This document shows positions 24,276-32,216 of a stretch of DNA of 44,342 nucleotides, in pieces (position 1 is the first letter of the stretch; each line of letters opens with the position of its first letter). The notes beneath the pieces were generated by a model. The model saw only the letters and a list, made by a program, of their open reading frames with translations. It made no database searches and was not told where the DNA came from. Source of the DNA: a virus. A program made the position numbers and the translations under genes. The stretch spans positions 1-44,342 of the IMG/VR virus record IMGVR_UViG_3300044946_000030; one strand, given 5' to 3'.

Positions 24276-24986
24276 CTAAGCCCCCTTTTTCATAATTGGT
24301 GCAGATGTACTCCAATGTCCACAATCCTTACATCGATACCGTTTACGATAATGCCTCAATGCTGCTCTTGTTCCTTGTCGAATCAAGTTTCTGCTACCAC
24401 AAAAAGGACATCCATTAGGAAGATTATCTATAATGCAAATATTCGGATGGACTTTTGAAAGCGGCCCAATAAGTTCATAAGCTTCTTCGAGGAGCAATAC
24501 ATCCGTTTCACAACGCTTAATCACTTGCTTAAGTGCTTTAGGATCTCCAGCAGCGGCGGGAAACCAAACAGTTTCTAATGGCATCTTCTCCTTCGCTGTG
24601 TGCAAATCAAAGAATTTTCCAACATTCTCCAGACTACGGCCCATCTTGAGCTTATTTCTCGCCGTTTTAAGACCGTCTTCGTGAGGCACAGGCGGCAAAT
24701 ATCCAAGTCTGTGTTTCAACATTCTCGTTTGTAAATATTTGAGATCGAACTGTTCACCATTCCATGTCACAATCATATCTGCTTCTTGGAACACTGGAAG
24801 AAACTGCTGAATGATAGGTTTATCGTTCCACCACCCTTTTGACCACAAATGAGGATTCTTTCTGGTGATGGTGTGTACCACGCCAGGATGTTCATGTTTC
24901 CAGCGATAGCTAATCGCCATAATGAAGCCTCTATCAGCATTAAAATTCATGCCGAAAGTTTCAATATCGAGTAGCAAACATTTCAT
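24276..24986 (-). CDS. DnaQ-like 3'-5' exonuclease fused to zinc ribbon
   Basis: A 236-residue protein. The RNase H-like exonuclease fold shows LLLDIETFG (Exo I, Asp7 and Glu9), TWNGEQFDLKYLQTR (Exo II) and RCETDVLLLEEAY (Exo III Asp). The usual Tyr four residues before the last Asp is Arg here, so it is not a clean DEDDy enzyme. From about residue 190 a four-cysteine ribbon follows (CPFCGSRNLIRQGTRA, later CKDCGHWST), like those of transposases and RNA polymerase subunits. It may trim RNA or DNA ends before ligation. Next to an RNA ligase and kinase, RNA processing is plausible. Confidence 0.75.
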   Translation of the reverse strand: MKCLLLDIETFGMNFNADRGFIMAISYRWKHEHPGVVHTITRKNPHLWSKGWWNDKPIIQQFLPVFQEADMIVTWNGEQFDLKYLQTRMLKHRLGYLPPVPHEDGLKTARNKLKMGRSLENVGKFFDLHTAKEKMPLETVWFPAAAGDPKALKQVIKRCETDVLLLEEAYELIGPLSKVHPNICIIDNLPNGCPFCGSRNLIRQGTRAALRHYRKRYRCKDCGHWSTSAPIMKKGA

Positions 24987-24995
24987 TGGCTTTCC

Positions 24996-25943
24996 TTATG
25001 CAGCCTTAACTTCTGACGAAAATTGCTTCTCCGCCAGACGAGTCTTATAGTGCATTGCTAATGCTCCAGACGCGCCACGAAGAATCTGCGGTAGCGAGAA
25101 TTCATAGAGCTTGTCTTTGATCTCCGCTGAACATTCTTCAATAAGATCCTTTTGAAATTCCTTAATCAGCGGACCAATATCTTGCGGAGCATCCACTAAC
25201 TTACCAGCATCACGCATATGCTGAATGCTCTTGTCATATCGCTGAGGCGTACCATATGCGCTAATCATAAGCTGTATAACATCCTTCTTCGATGGATTGG
25301 CTCCTTTCCAAGCTCCTTGATGGATTTCTTTGAATTCCTCTCTGACATACTTCCCCATCAGAACTTTTCCATCGACTCCATATTGGTTATAGTTCTTAAT
25401 GACTATCCCTTCTGGTTTAGTACCACCAAGAAAAGAGGGCTTTTCGAGGATCTCCATGAATTGCTGAATATTGGTTAAAGCACCAGTATAAATAACAGGA
25501 ACCGTTTCCAAATCAAGTCTAGCTGCTTCGTGTTCTCGTGCTACTGGATCAAGGTAATGTTCACCTTTTGCCGTTTCGATATCAAAGATGATTAGATTAT
25601 GTCTCGGAACACGATCATAGGTAAGCGTATTATGCCTTGGTTTGCACAGCACTTCGCCACGATAGATCCAGCCGTTATTAAGTTCCCAACGAATAGACAT
25701 AATATAATCCACGGCATCTTTGAATAGCTTTGGTGCGGTTTCGGGATAAATCGTCGCTCCATGCGACCGAAGAAATATTTGATCGTCAATTCGCATGGCA
25801 GAGAACTGAGATCCGTCCATTTTCTCATCAACAACGACATTTCCGACTAGCAGATTTGTCAAATAACGATGTCCGATATGATAAATCTTTCCGTAGCTAG
25901 GAATGCTCATATGCAAAGCCGCTTCTTTCTCATCGTCGGTCAT
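24996..25943 (-). CDS. RNA ligase (Rnl2/RNA_ligase family)
   Basis: A 315-residue nucleotidyltransferase. Motif I DEKMDGSQ contains the candidate AMP-accepting Lys41. FLRSHG, IFDIE (119-123, motif III), EGIVIKN (178-184, motif IV) and MGKYVREEFKEIH (motif V, Lys198) follow in the correct order, with a helical C-terminal domain. It would seal RNA nicks with ATP, using ends prepared by the kinase-phosphatase, the T4-type defence against host anticodon nucleases. ATG 25943 follows AAGGAGGCATCC. DNA ligase is less likely because no OB domain motif VI is visible. Confidence 0.85.
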   Translation of the reverse strand: MTDDEKEAALHMSIPSYGKIYHIGHRYLTNLLVGNVVVDEKMDGSQFSAMRIDDQIFLRSHGATIYPETAPKLFKDAVDYIMSIRWELNNGWIYRGEVLCKPRHNTLTYDRVPRHNLIIFDIETAKGEHYLDPVAREHEAARLDLETVPVIYTGALTNIQQFMEILEKPSFLGGTKPEGIVIKNYNQYGVDGKVLMGKYVREEFKEIHQGAWKGANPSKKDVIQLMISAYGTPQRYDKSIQHMRDAGKLVDAPQDIGPLIKEFQKDLIEECSAEIKDKLYEFSLPQILRGASGALAMHYKTRLAEKQFSSEVKAA

Positions 25944-26283
25944 TGGATGCCTCCTTTTTCGCTTTTCTACGAAGTTTGTTTTCCTTTCTCGTTTTTCGGG
26001 AATGACAATTATCGATACATAGGGCTTTCAAGTTAGAATAAGGACTGAACAATCTTGTTGCAAATACATGGATTCCTTCCCATCCTTTAACAGGATCGAC
26101 TACAGGCTCCTTGTGGTCTACAGCTATTTCCCGAAGCATGAATATTTTATTGCATCCTTCGCATCGATATTGATTCGGTCCTTGTTTTACCCTACGAAGA
26201 GTGTCCCAATATAAGCAGCTTCGGCTGAACGCTTGTCTTAAGAGATAACAAGTGGTTTGTTCTGCTTTAGTCTTTTCGAGCAT
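25930..26283 (-). CDS. HNH endonuclease
   Basis: A 117-residue protein with the HNH signature: YRCEGC, then IAVDHKEPVVDP (the DH pair carrying the general base), and NLKALCIDNCHSRKTRKENK. The cysteine pairs bind structural zinc. It overlaps the RNA ligase by 14 bases. It could be a free-standing homing endonuclease or a nicking enzyme for replication or packaging; nothing here distinguishes these. Confidence 0.85.
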   Translation of the reverse strand: MLEKTKAEQTTCYLLRQAFSRSCLYWDTLRRVKQGPNQYRCEGCNKIFMLREIAVDHKEPVVDPVKGWEGIHVFATRLFSPYSNLKALCIDNCHSRKTRKENKLRRKAKKEASNDRR

Positions 26284-26773
26284 ACCGCTGATCCAGCACC
26301 TTCAAGAACTCTTCGTGATATTTTAGACCAGTGAGATTATCGACTTCTTCTAACTTTTCAGCATCCGTTTTATCTTCCAGATACACTTCCCAATGACCAT
26401 ATGTGTTGTCATTAATATCGAAGCTACATTCTTCTAGTGTTCCGTCATTAGTTCGAGCAACACCATATCCGATATTCTCAATAATTGTGTGCGGCATAAA
26501 CCATTCCCATCCATCTATCATCTTCTTCTTCCACAACGACCAAGTGTATCGATTTGCTAACTTCATTTTCTCCTCCGTTTTATAAAAGTCTTTTGGATCT
26601 ATGTACCCAAAAGCAATACCAATCTCTTTTAGATCGGCCCACATTTCACGCTCAATTTGCCTAATCTGATTATCCATTCTTTCCTTGGCTTCTCTATCTA
26701 TCTGTTTAGCCCACGCAATACTGAGTAACTTGGTTGTTAGATCAGCATCAAATTCTGCGTCTTGCTTTATCAT
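26267..26773 (-). CDS. hypothetical protein, 168 aa
   Basis: Start ATG 26773 overlaps the polymerase stop by four bases and follows GGAGAGGCGAAAGC. The N-terminal half is a charged helix (LLSIAWAKQIDREAKERMDN). The C-terminal half contains EWFMPHTIIENIGYGVARTN and YGHWEVYLEDK, beta-rich. Family unknown; a polymerase accessory role is inferred only from coupling. Confidence 0.6.
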   Translation of the reverse strand: MIKQDAEFDADLTTKLLSIAWAKQIDREAKERMDNQIRQIEREMWADLKEIGIAFGYIDPKDFYKTEEKMKLANRYTWSLWKKKMIDGWEWFMPHTIIENIGYGVARTNDGTLEECSFDINDNTYGHWEVYLEDKTDAEKLEEVDNLTGLKYHEEFLKVLDQRYARKD

Positions 26774-28623
26774 GCTTTCGCCTCTCCCCAATTTGGAGCA
26801 ATTCCTACTTCTGCTGCCAGCCGTATTTGAGGCAACCAATCTGGTGACGTTGACATCACACGCTTGAGCTTTTGTGCAACAATATTCGCAATCGGCTTCT
26901 TTGCAACCACCAGAAGTTCATCGTGGACCTGACCTACCACATTCTCGCCCATCTTCAGCATTGCTTCTTTGCATATCTCACCAGCAAGGGCTTGCGATAT
27001 GTTTTCAAGGCATTTACCTCCGTATAACGATGCCTTTTGATATCTCCGTTGCTTATAGGTATCGAATACCCATTGCAGCTTACCTTTGATTTCCTCTAAT
27101 CTTAGATTCGGATACTTGATCTTAAGTCCAGAAGGAAGCTGAAAATACTGATACCCGTATGATCCAGGCAAATCCCATATTAATGCCTTTTTTTCTCGAT
27201 CTGCAATGAACGGAATCATTCCATCCAATTTTTCCCATAATGCCGGTACTTTGGAATATCGAGTGCGGTAAAGGCTTACGGCTTTTTTTGCATCGTCGTC
27301 TGAAATAGACTTACCTGTTTGAATGCGAACCATCTTCTGAAATTTTCGCCATCCGCACCCGTATCCTAGACCGAGAATCGCCGTCTTACCAAAGAACCTC
27401 TCGTCTTTGTCTTCTTTGGTTATGTTTCGTCCATAGAACACTGAAGCAAAGTCGCAATAAATGTCAATTCCTTGTTCAATAGCTTGTACTAAACCTGGAT
27501 CTTTGGATAAGTACGCAACGATCCGAAGTTCGATGTTAGAAAAATCTCCGACAACCAATTTATATCCGGCAGGAGCTTCAACTGCTGTTCTAAGGGCTGA
27601 TCCTCTTGTAAAGTTTTGTGGATTTCCTCCAGCACCACTACCGCCGCTGAAACGGTGCGTCTGATCTGCCCCAGAGAACTGAACGTCAAAGGGCCACGTT
27701 CCGGTCTTTCCAATAGCTGCCAACTTTCCGCTTCTAGTTTCGAGAAGAGTGCTTTTAGCAGCGACTCTAGCTTCGCACAATGTTCTAAGTTCGTCATTTT
27801 CACTCTCCAGCATATCGAGAAATTCTTCGTCACCAAGCGCAAGCGCAGGAATCTGTAATGGTTCACCATCTTTGTCCTTTTTCTTTGGTGAATTTTTCAT
27901 CGGGCATTCAAAACCACGACTTTCAAGCAGCTTCGGAAATTTTACATTTGACGCGAATACTTTTTTATCAAGTCCCAATTCGAGAAAGATATTAGCTCTA
28001 CGAGCAGATTCAGCCTTTGCCGTTTCTTCCAATAAAGGAACATTAAGAACAAGTTTAGGACTAACGAACATGTCAACAGTACGATGTAAAGCTTCATATT
28101 GATTCTCCGGGAAATCTACAGCAAGTTTCTGGTAGATAGTGCGACATAACTCAACATCGTGAAGACAATAAGCTGCAAGAGCATTCTCTTCCTCCTGAGT
28201 CAGTGTTTCTTTGCCATCTGTTGCCATGATGCCTTTGGCTTCTAGGCCAAAGTGTTTGGCTAGGAGATCGAGGCTATGGCCTTTGACGGATTTGCCAAGT
28301 ACGGCCCTTGCCATTCCCATCGTGTCGATGTATTGACCGGCTTTGATGCCGTACTTTTCTTTAAGAATCAATGCATCAAATTTCAAATTGTGGCCTACAA
28401 GAGCAATGTTTGACCAGCCGACTGAACGCTCGATTTCTTCAATCAATATCCATAGCCTCTCGACTGTCACCCACGTTGGAGAGTCGGATTCAAACGCTGC
28501 ACCTAGTCCGAAAACCTTGAACCGCGAATCTCTCACATACATCAAGCTCGACAGCTTTTTCAGACTATAACCGTTCTTGCCTGTGGTATAGTATGTTTCC
28601 CAGTCAATAAAGAGTTTTTTCAT
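26770..28623 (-). CDS. family A DNA polymerase with 3'-5' exonuclease
   Basis: A 617-residue replicative polymerase. Proofreading motifs: DWET (7-10), GHNLKFD (77-83), YCLHD (152-156, YxxxD). Polymerase motifs: VVGDFSNIELRIVAYLS (A, Asp360), FFGKTAILGLGYGCGW (B, 410-425), VGQVHDELLV (C, His567-Asp568). The 5'-nuclease domain of E. coli Pol I is absent, as usual in phages. ATG 28623 overlaps the preceding micro-gene stop (TAATG), indicating coupled translation. It copies phage DNA with the primase-polymerase/helicase encoded upstream. Confidence 0.93.
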   Translation of the reverse strand: MKKLFIDWETYYTTGKNGYSLKKLSSLMYVRDSRFKVFGLGAAFESDSPTWVTVERLWILIEEIERSVGWSNIALVGHNLKFDALILKEKYGIKAGQYIDTMGMARAVLGKSVKGHSLDLLAKHFGLEAKGIMATDGKETLTQEEENALAAYCLHDVELCRTIYQKLAVDFPENQYEALHRTVDMFVSPKLVLNVPLLEETAKAESARRANIFLELGLDKKVFASNVKFPKLLESRGFECPMKNSPKKKDKDGEPLQIPALALGDEEFLDMLESENDELRTLCEARVAAKSTLLETRSGKLAAIGKTGTWPFDVQFSGADQTHRFSGGSGAGGNPQNFTRGSALRTAVEAPAGYKLVVGDFSNIELRIVAYLSKDPGLVQAIEQGIDIYCDFASVFYGRNITKEDKDERFFGKTAILGLGYGCGWRKFQKMVRIQTGKSISDDDAKKAVSLYRTRYSKVPALWEKLDGMIPFIADREKKALIWDLPGSYGYQYFQLPSGLKIKYPNLRLEEIKGKLQWVFDTYKQRRYQKASLYGGKCLENISQALAGEICKEAMLKMGENVVGQVHDELLVVAKKPIANIVAQKLKRVMSTSPDWLPQIRLAAEVGIAPNWGEAKA

Positions 28624-28778
28624 TAGTCTTTTTTTGCTCTTTTGTGTATCAAACATTTCGGACAGGTTACTCTCGCCCACGTTGTTACTACAAACGCATT
28701 ATCCTTTGTGTTGCCTGGGTCACAGACCGGATAGTTAAATCTCCATCTTGCTGCTTTATGAATGGTCAGTTTCTTCAT
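28623..28778 (-). CDS. 51-aa basic protein before polymerase
   Basis: A short frame starting at ATG 28778 within an ATGA overlap and ending in a TAATG overlap with the polymerase gene. The protein starts MKKLTIHKAARWRFNYPVC and ends TCPKCLIHKRAKKD. Three cysteines and a His (C, CPKC, H) could bind one zinc. Perfect nesting between two real genes argues that it is translated. Function unknown; perhaps a polymerase-associated factor. Confidence 0.6.
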   Translation of the reverse strand: MKKLTIHKAARWRFNYPVCDPGNTKDNAFVVTTWARVTCPKCLIHKRAKKD

Positions 28779-29152
28779 TTTCCCTTTTCGTTATTGATCT
28801 CATCAATCCATACCAAGTTCTGCACAATATTTAGCTTGGAACGTACCATCTCTGCTGCCGCTAAATTAAAGCAGACCGCAACAGCGTGATCCTCCGTTTC
28901 ATCTCCATCCAAGTATTGAAACAAGTGTCTAAGCGCACTCGCCTTAAATCTTTTTAGTTCGGCATCGGTTGATGCCAATCTCCAGTTATCCTCGCCATAC
29001 TTGACGGCTCCTCTTTCCATCAATGCAGCCCAACGCTTAAGGAAAGTTCGATCAATCAAATCATACCGTGGCTTTCCTTCTTGCGTGTCTCGTTTCATGC
29101 CCGTCGGGTATTCTTCGCGCTTTCCTGAATCTTTCGTAATGAACCTAGACAT
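28775..29152 (-). CDS. dATP/dGTP diphosphohydrolase-like protein (MazG-type fold)
   Basis: A 125-residue protein with the pattern GKPRYDLIDRTFLKRWAALM, RGAVKYGEDNWR, SALRHLFQYLDGDETEDHAV and FNLAAAEMV. This corresponds to the phage family annotated as dATP/dGTP diphosphohydrolase N-terminal (PF18909, formerly DUF5664). Acidic residues in the GDETEDHA helix are candidate magnesium ligands. It would hydrolyse dNTPs or modified dNTPs to monophosphates to shape the pool. It lies directly before the polymerase gene. Confidence 0.7.
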   Translation of the reverse strand: MSRFITKDSGKREEYPTGMKRDTQEGKPRYDLIDRTFLKRWAALMERGAVKYGEDNWRLASTDAELKRFKASALRHLFQYLDGDETEDHAVAVCFNLAAAEMVRSKLNIVQNLVWIDEINNEKGK

Positions 29153-29339
29153 ATATCCTAGTCCTCACAGTTCTTAATATAGATTCATACGGCAATCCTT
29201 GAAAGCTAATCGGAAGAAGTTCATTTCGTGTACAGCTGGCAATCTCTAATGCGGCATCAAGAACCTTCATCTCATTTTCGTCCAACAACAATTCATATTC
29301 CGCAATCCATTCTTTTTTAACACGCCTAATTCGGCTCAT
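29145..29339 (-). CDS. hypothetical protein, 64 aa
   Basis: A 64-residue charged protein starting at ATG 29339 with GAGGGTGCCGGA upstream. It reads WIAEYELLLDENEMKVLDAA followed by a helix with one Cys and a basic C-terminus (RTVRTRIYV). No family recognised. It overlaps the nucleotide hydrolase gene by 8 bases. Confidence 0.55.
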   Translation of the reverse strand: MSRIRRVKKEWIAEYELLLDENEMKVLDAALEIASCTRNELLPISFQGLPYESILRTVRTRIYV

Positions 29340-29587
29340 TCCGGCACCCTCAAGCGATACGTTGAATTCCTGGTAAAGATAAGCAAGTCAGCATCAGTCC
29401 CATCAAGCCTTGAAACAGCCGACGTATGACACAACCCATATCTATCGTTGATAAAATCAAACGATTCCCCTAATGACGGATACCTATTGAATTCAATCTT
29501 CATCGGCCATCCAACAGGCTCAAACACTGGATCGTGTTTTGATTCTTCTAAGATCAAGATTCCTTTAATGGGCTTTTCGAGCATCAT
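29336..29587 (-). CDS. hypothetical protein, 83 aa
   Basis: Two adjacent Met codons occur; ATG 29587 is taken because GGAGGAAGAGA precedes it. The protein is beta-rich: KPIKGILILEESKHDPVFEP, then FNRYPSLGESFDFINDRYG, and DADLLIFTRNSTYRLRVPE. It resembles small single-domain phage proteins without known function. Overlaps its neighbours by 4 and 23 bases. Confidence 0.55.
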   Translation of the reverse strand: MMLEKPIKGILILEESKHDPVFEPVGWPMKIEFNRYPSLGESFDFINDRYGLCHTSAVSRLDGTDADLLIFTRNSTYRLRVPE

Positions 29588-29726
29588 TCTCTTCCTCCAG
29601 TTGCAGCACCAGAACATTCGCCAAATATGCAAGCCGTTTAACACTTGGTAAATATAATACCGCAGCATTTTTACTCAAGTATTCAATTACCTTCCCTAGT
29701 TCATCAGAAGTCAGTTCAACTTGCAT
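29565..29726 (-). CDS. hypothetical helical protein, 53 aa
   Basis: ATG 29726 follows GGAGGTAAACAA; the longer upstream frame has no support. The product is a simple helical protein (MQVELTSDELGKVIEYLSKN, then a Leu/Val-rich helix and an acidic-basic end). Perhaps a small dimerising regulator. It is embedded in the operon by overlaps on both sides. Confidence 0.55.
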   Translation of the reverse strand: MQVELTSDELGKVIEYLSKNAAVLYLPSVKRLAYLANVLVLQLEEENDARKAH

Positions 29727-30108
29727 TTTGTTTACCTCCAAACTTCTTTTCCATGCTCTCTTTTGCCGTCTTAAACTCCACCAAATCACCGTTCTTTTCT
29801 CTGGCCTTAGCTTCATACATTTTGCCAATCCGTTCATAGAATTCGGCAAAAGCAAGCTCTCTTGCAACCTTTCGATCAAGATCAAGAACACCTAGCACCG
29901 TTAAAAGACTATCTACTCCATGAACTCCTTCATGTTTAAGAGGATCAAGACACGCCTTTCTTATTTTTGCCACGGATTCATAGCTTGGATCTGCGATAAA
30001 TATTTTAAGATACTCAACTGTATAGAGATAATTCCAATCTCCTGCATTACTGGCCGACTTCAGGACTTCCGACAGTTCCTTCTTCCGGCTTGCTGTCAAG
30101 TAGGGCAT
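29716..30108 (-). CDS. DUF6899-like phage protein, 130 aa
   Basis: ATG 30108 follows GGAGGT at the right distance; a TTG six bases upstream is less likely. The text MPYLTASRKKELSEVLKSA, GDWNYLYTVEYL and, near the end, EFYERIGKMYEAKAREKNGD matches the common layout of a phage family (MPYI..RR..L, LNYL.T, YRR...YE..K...NGD). The function of that family is unknown. The central part (about 45-85) is an extra region. Confidence 0.65.
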   Translation of the reverse strand: MPYLTASRKKELSEVLKSASNAGDWNYLYTVEYLKIFIADPSYESVAKIRKACLDPLKHEGVHGVDSLLTVLGVLDLDRKVARELAFAEFYERIGKMYEAKAREKNGDLVEFKTAKESMEKKFGGKQNAS

Positions 30109-30292
30109 TTTCAATTACCTCCTTTTCTTTAGGATCAATGGTGGATTTCACCGCATCTGTTAGCTTGTAATAGTTGATTTGCTTCTGTGTTTCCTGCGCT
30201 GCTTCCCATAGCTTCTTAATTCGACGTTGATACTTTTCTAGTTGCTTCTCAAGACGCATGAGAACTTGACGCTTATGCAATTGATGGTTCAT
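30047..30292 (-). CDS. coiled-coil protein, 81 aa
   Basis: Start ATG 30292 with GGAGTG upstream. Residues 5-50 form a strong charged coiled coil (VLMRLEKQLEKYQRRIKKLW). The C-terminal tail is acidic and flexible. It overlaps the next gene by 62 bases, more than usual here, so the last 20 codons may be under dual constraint. Function unknown. Confidence 0.5.
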   Translation of the reverse strand: MNHQLHKRQVLMRLEKQLEKYQRRIKKLWEAAQETQKQINYYKLTDAVKSTIDPKEKEVIENALLDSKPEEGTVGSPEVGQ

Positions 30293-30760
30293 TTATAACA
30301 CTCCTATTCCGACCCCAAACCACGATTTAAATATATGATATGGATTACCCCATCGATTCTTAATCACAAAAGCAGCTTCCTGGTGCGTAGCAGCCACATA
30401 ATCATGCGTGACTCGTGCGATATATCCTGCTGTTCCAACTGCCACAATTGGCTTCTTAATCTCTCTCGCATACATAAGCTCTGAAACTAGACCTTGACTC
30501 CATTTTTGAGGAATTTCGTAAACCAGCACATTGGATATCACAATATCCCGCTTATCCTGTTCCCATATTTCCGCCATTTCTACATCATTACGGTCTTCAA
30601 GAATTGTGGGAAGACTTCTTACATGCTCATCGATTACGGGAGAAATCACTCCTATTCCTTCTTTGATATAAATGTCTGACAGTTCAAAGGCTTTTCGCAA
30701 CAGTTCATCACACCGAAAACCAGTCATGGGCTGTGCCAAATATATAAGTGTGTTTTTCAC
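30293..30760 (-). CDS. nucleoside 2-deoxyribosyltransferase-like protein (DUF4406-like)
   Basis: A 155-residue protein starting at GTG 30760, overlapping the primase stop, with GGAGG upstream. YLAQPMTGFRCDELLRKAFE at the N-terminus, GIGVISPVIDEH, then DIVISNVLVYEIPQKWSQGL and SELMYAREIKKPIVAV make the Rossmann-like order of deoxyribosyltransferases: substrate loop, Asp pair, Ser-x-Glu. The catalytic Glu is probably in SELMYA. It may act on nucleosides or modified bases. Exact substrate cannot be read. Confidence 0.65.
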   Translation of the reverse strand: MKNTLIYLAQPMTGFRCDELLRKAFELSDIYIKEGIGVISPVIDEHVRSLPTILEDRNDVEMAEIWEQDKRDIVISNVLVYEIPQKWSQGLVSELMYAREIKKPIVAVGTAGYIARVTHDYVAATHQEAAFVIKNRWGNPYHIFKSWFGVGIGVL

Positions 30761-32205
30761 TAAAACGCCTCCACTATAATGCCTTTTTCAACGTCTTTAA
30801 CCCTAACACAGAACGGAGCAGCTTTGCTGCCCTGGGTACTCTTTGTGTGAAAAACGAAGCTGGATTCTTCATCGTGCTTTCGTACACCGAGACACACTTC
30901 CGCTGCCGCAGGAATCGCCACATTTCCTGACATATCAAGAAAAGTGCTTTCTGCTCCTTCTTTGTGAGACTGATATGCCCCTTTTGTTTCGTGATGGATG
31001 AATATAACCGCACATCCGTATTCTTCCCTCAGCCTCTTTAGTCGCTCCATTACTTGCTGAATCTCATATCGATTCGTTTCTTGCTTGCCATGAATCGTTG
31101 CAAACGAATCAATCAATAGTAGATTTGGTCGTAATTCACACAACTGCCTTTGCAAATCCCTAAACGTTTCTGGCTGATCGATATGTATGGCTGTTCCTGC
31201 CTGGACAAATAATGTGCTTTGCATGGACTGAACATTTATTTGTTTTGCTGCAATAACCGCATTCAGTCTTCTTTGTATTTCGCTTTTTCCTCTTTCTTGA
31301 TCGATCAGCAAGACTTTTCCAGCCTTTACAGGAAACTTGTTTAGCCACAATCCCCCCCCTCTTGCCATTTCCACAGCTAAATCGACCATGATCCACGATT
31401 TGCGACTTTCCGGTAATCCTGCAATGATTCCAATACACCCTTCGGCAAAAAACGGCTCACATATCCACTTCACCGGCTTTTGCTCTTTTAAGAAATCTGC
31501 AATGCCCTGACCGCCCAGCGAGGATACAGGGGCATCGTAGCGACCGATTGAACGGCAAATTGTCATTAATTCTGCTTCTGGAAAATTTACTTCACGAGCT
31601 TTCGGCCTCAAAAGCTCAAACATCGTTTCTATGTCGTACCCTTTACCTCGTAGGCTCCCGGCGAGTCTTGCGAAGGAATCATTTCGATTGCCTTGTTCAA
31701 TGCGCGAGATAATTTCGATTGCTTTGCCCTTACGGATGATTTCTCCGCCTTCTTTTTTAGGGAGCTTGTCGATGAGCCATTGCGGAGGTCTTGCAAGAGG
31801 GCAAACATACGGTGAAACTGTCCACCCATAGAAGACAACAAATCCGTTATCCCCCCCTCTTGTGTCAGTTTTATTCGCAATTCCGACTCTCGTGGTAATC
31901 CTGCTGTCCAAATCTCCAGTCCAACGGAAGTAGAAATGATCTCCCTTTCGAGTCTTGACATGAGGAGTTCTAGGAAGTCCAAGTCGTTTAGCTTCAGCCA
32001 ACGCTCTTTCATCATCTAAATCCAATACCAGGATGCCGGATACTGGCCCTGTCACTATTCCCCAATCGAATTGTCCTAATGTGTCCTTCCATTTCTGAAT
32101 TTCCTGCTCCGCTGCTCTCCGAGTCGTGAATTCCTTCCAAGGCACCAATGGGGTCTTGTTTCGTACCGGAATGATGCTGAACCGGCTTGGAATTTTGTTG
32201 AGCAT
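30760..32205 (-). CDS. bifunctional primase-polymerase / AAA helicase
   Basis: A 481-residue fusion. An N-terminal PrimPol domain carries LDLDD (61-65, catalytic Asp pair), GDHFYFRW (His90) and DTRGGDNGFVV (114-124). A short PriCT-like helical region follows (RNDSFARLAGSLRGKGYD). The C-terminal RecA-like ATPase has Walker A GLPESRKS (263-270) and Walker B NLLLIDSFA (361-369), with FIHHETKG afterwards, as in RepA/AAA_25 helicases. It would make primers and unwind DNA at the fork for the family A polymerase. AAGGA precedes ATG 32205. Confidence 0.9.
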   Translation of the reverse strand: MLNKIPSRFSIIPVRNKTPLVPWKEFTTRRAAEQEIQKWKDTLGQFDWGIVTGPVSGILVLDLDDERALAEAKRLGLPRTPHVKTRKGDHFYFRWTGDLDSRITTRVGIANKTDTRGGDNGFVVFYGWTVSPYVCPLARPPQWLIDKLPKKEGGEIIRKGKAIEIISRIEQGNRNDSFARLAGSLRGKGYDIETMFELLRPKAREVNFPEAELMTICRSIGRYDAPVSSLGGQGIADFLKEQKPVKWICEPFFAEGCIGIIAGLPESRKSWIMVDLAVEMARGGGLWLNKFPVKAGKVLLIDQERGKSEIQRRLNAVIAAKQINVQSMQSTLFVQAGTAIHIDQPETFRDLQRQLCELRPNLLLIDSFATIHGKQETNRYEIQQVMERLKRLREEYGCAVIFIHHETKGAYQSHKEGAESTFLDMSGNVAIPAAAEVCLGVRKHDEESSFVFHTKSTQGSKAAPFCVRVKDVEKGIIVEAF

Positions 32206-32216
32206 GAGAATCCTTC

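Noticed and set aside
30774-32015. Several 79-128-codon - strand frames within the primase-helicase gene
   Set aside because: They are alternative frames inside a gene with intact catalytic motifs and lack ribosome sites.
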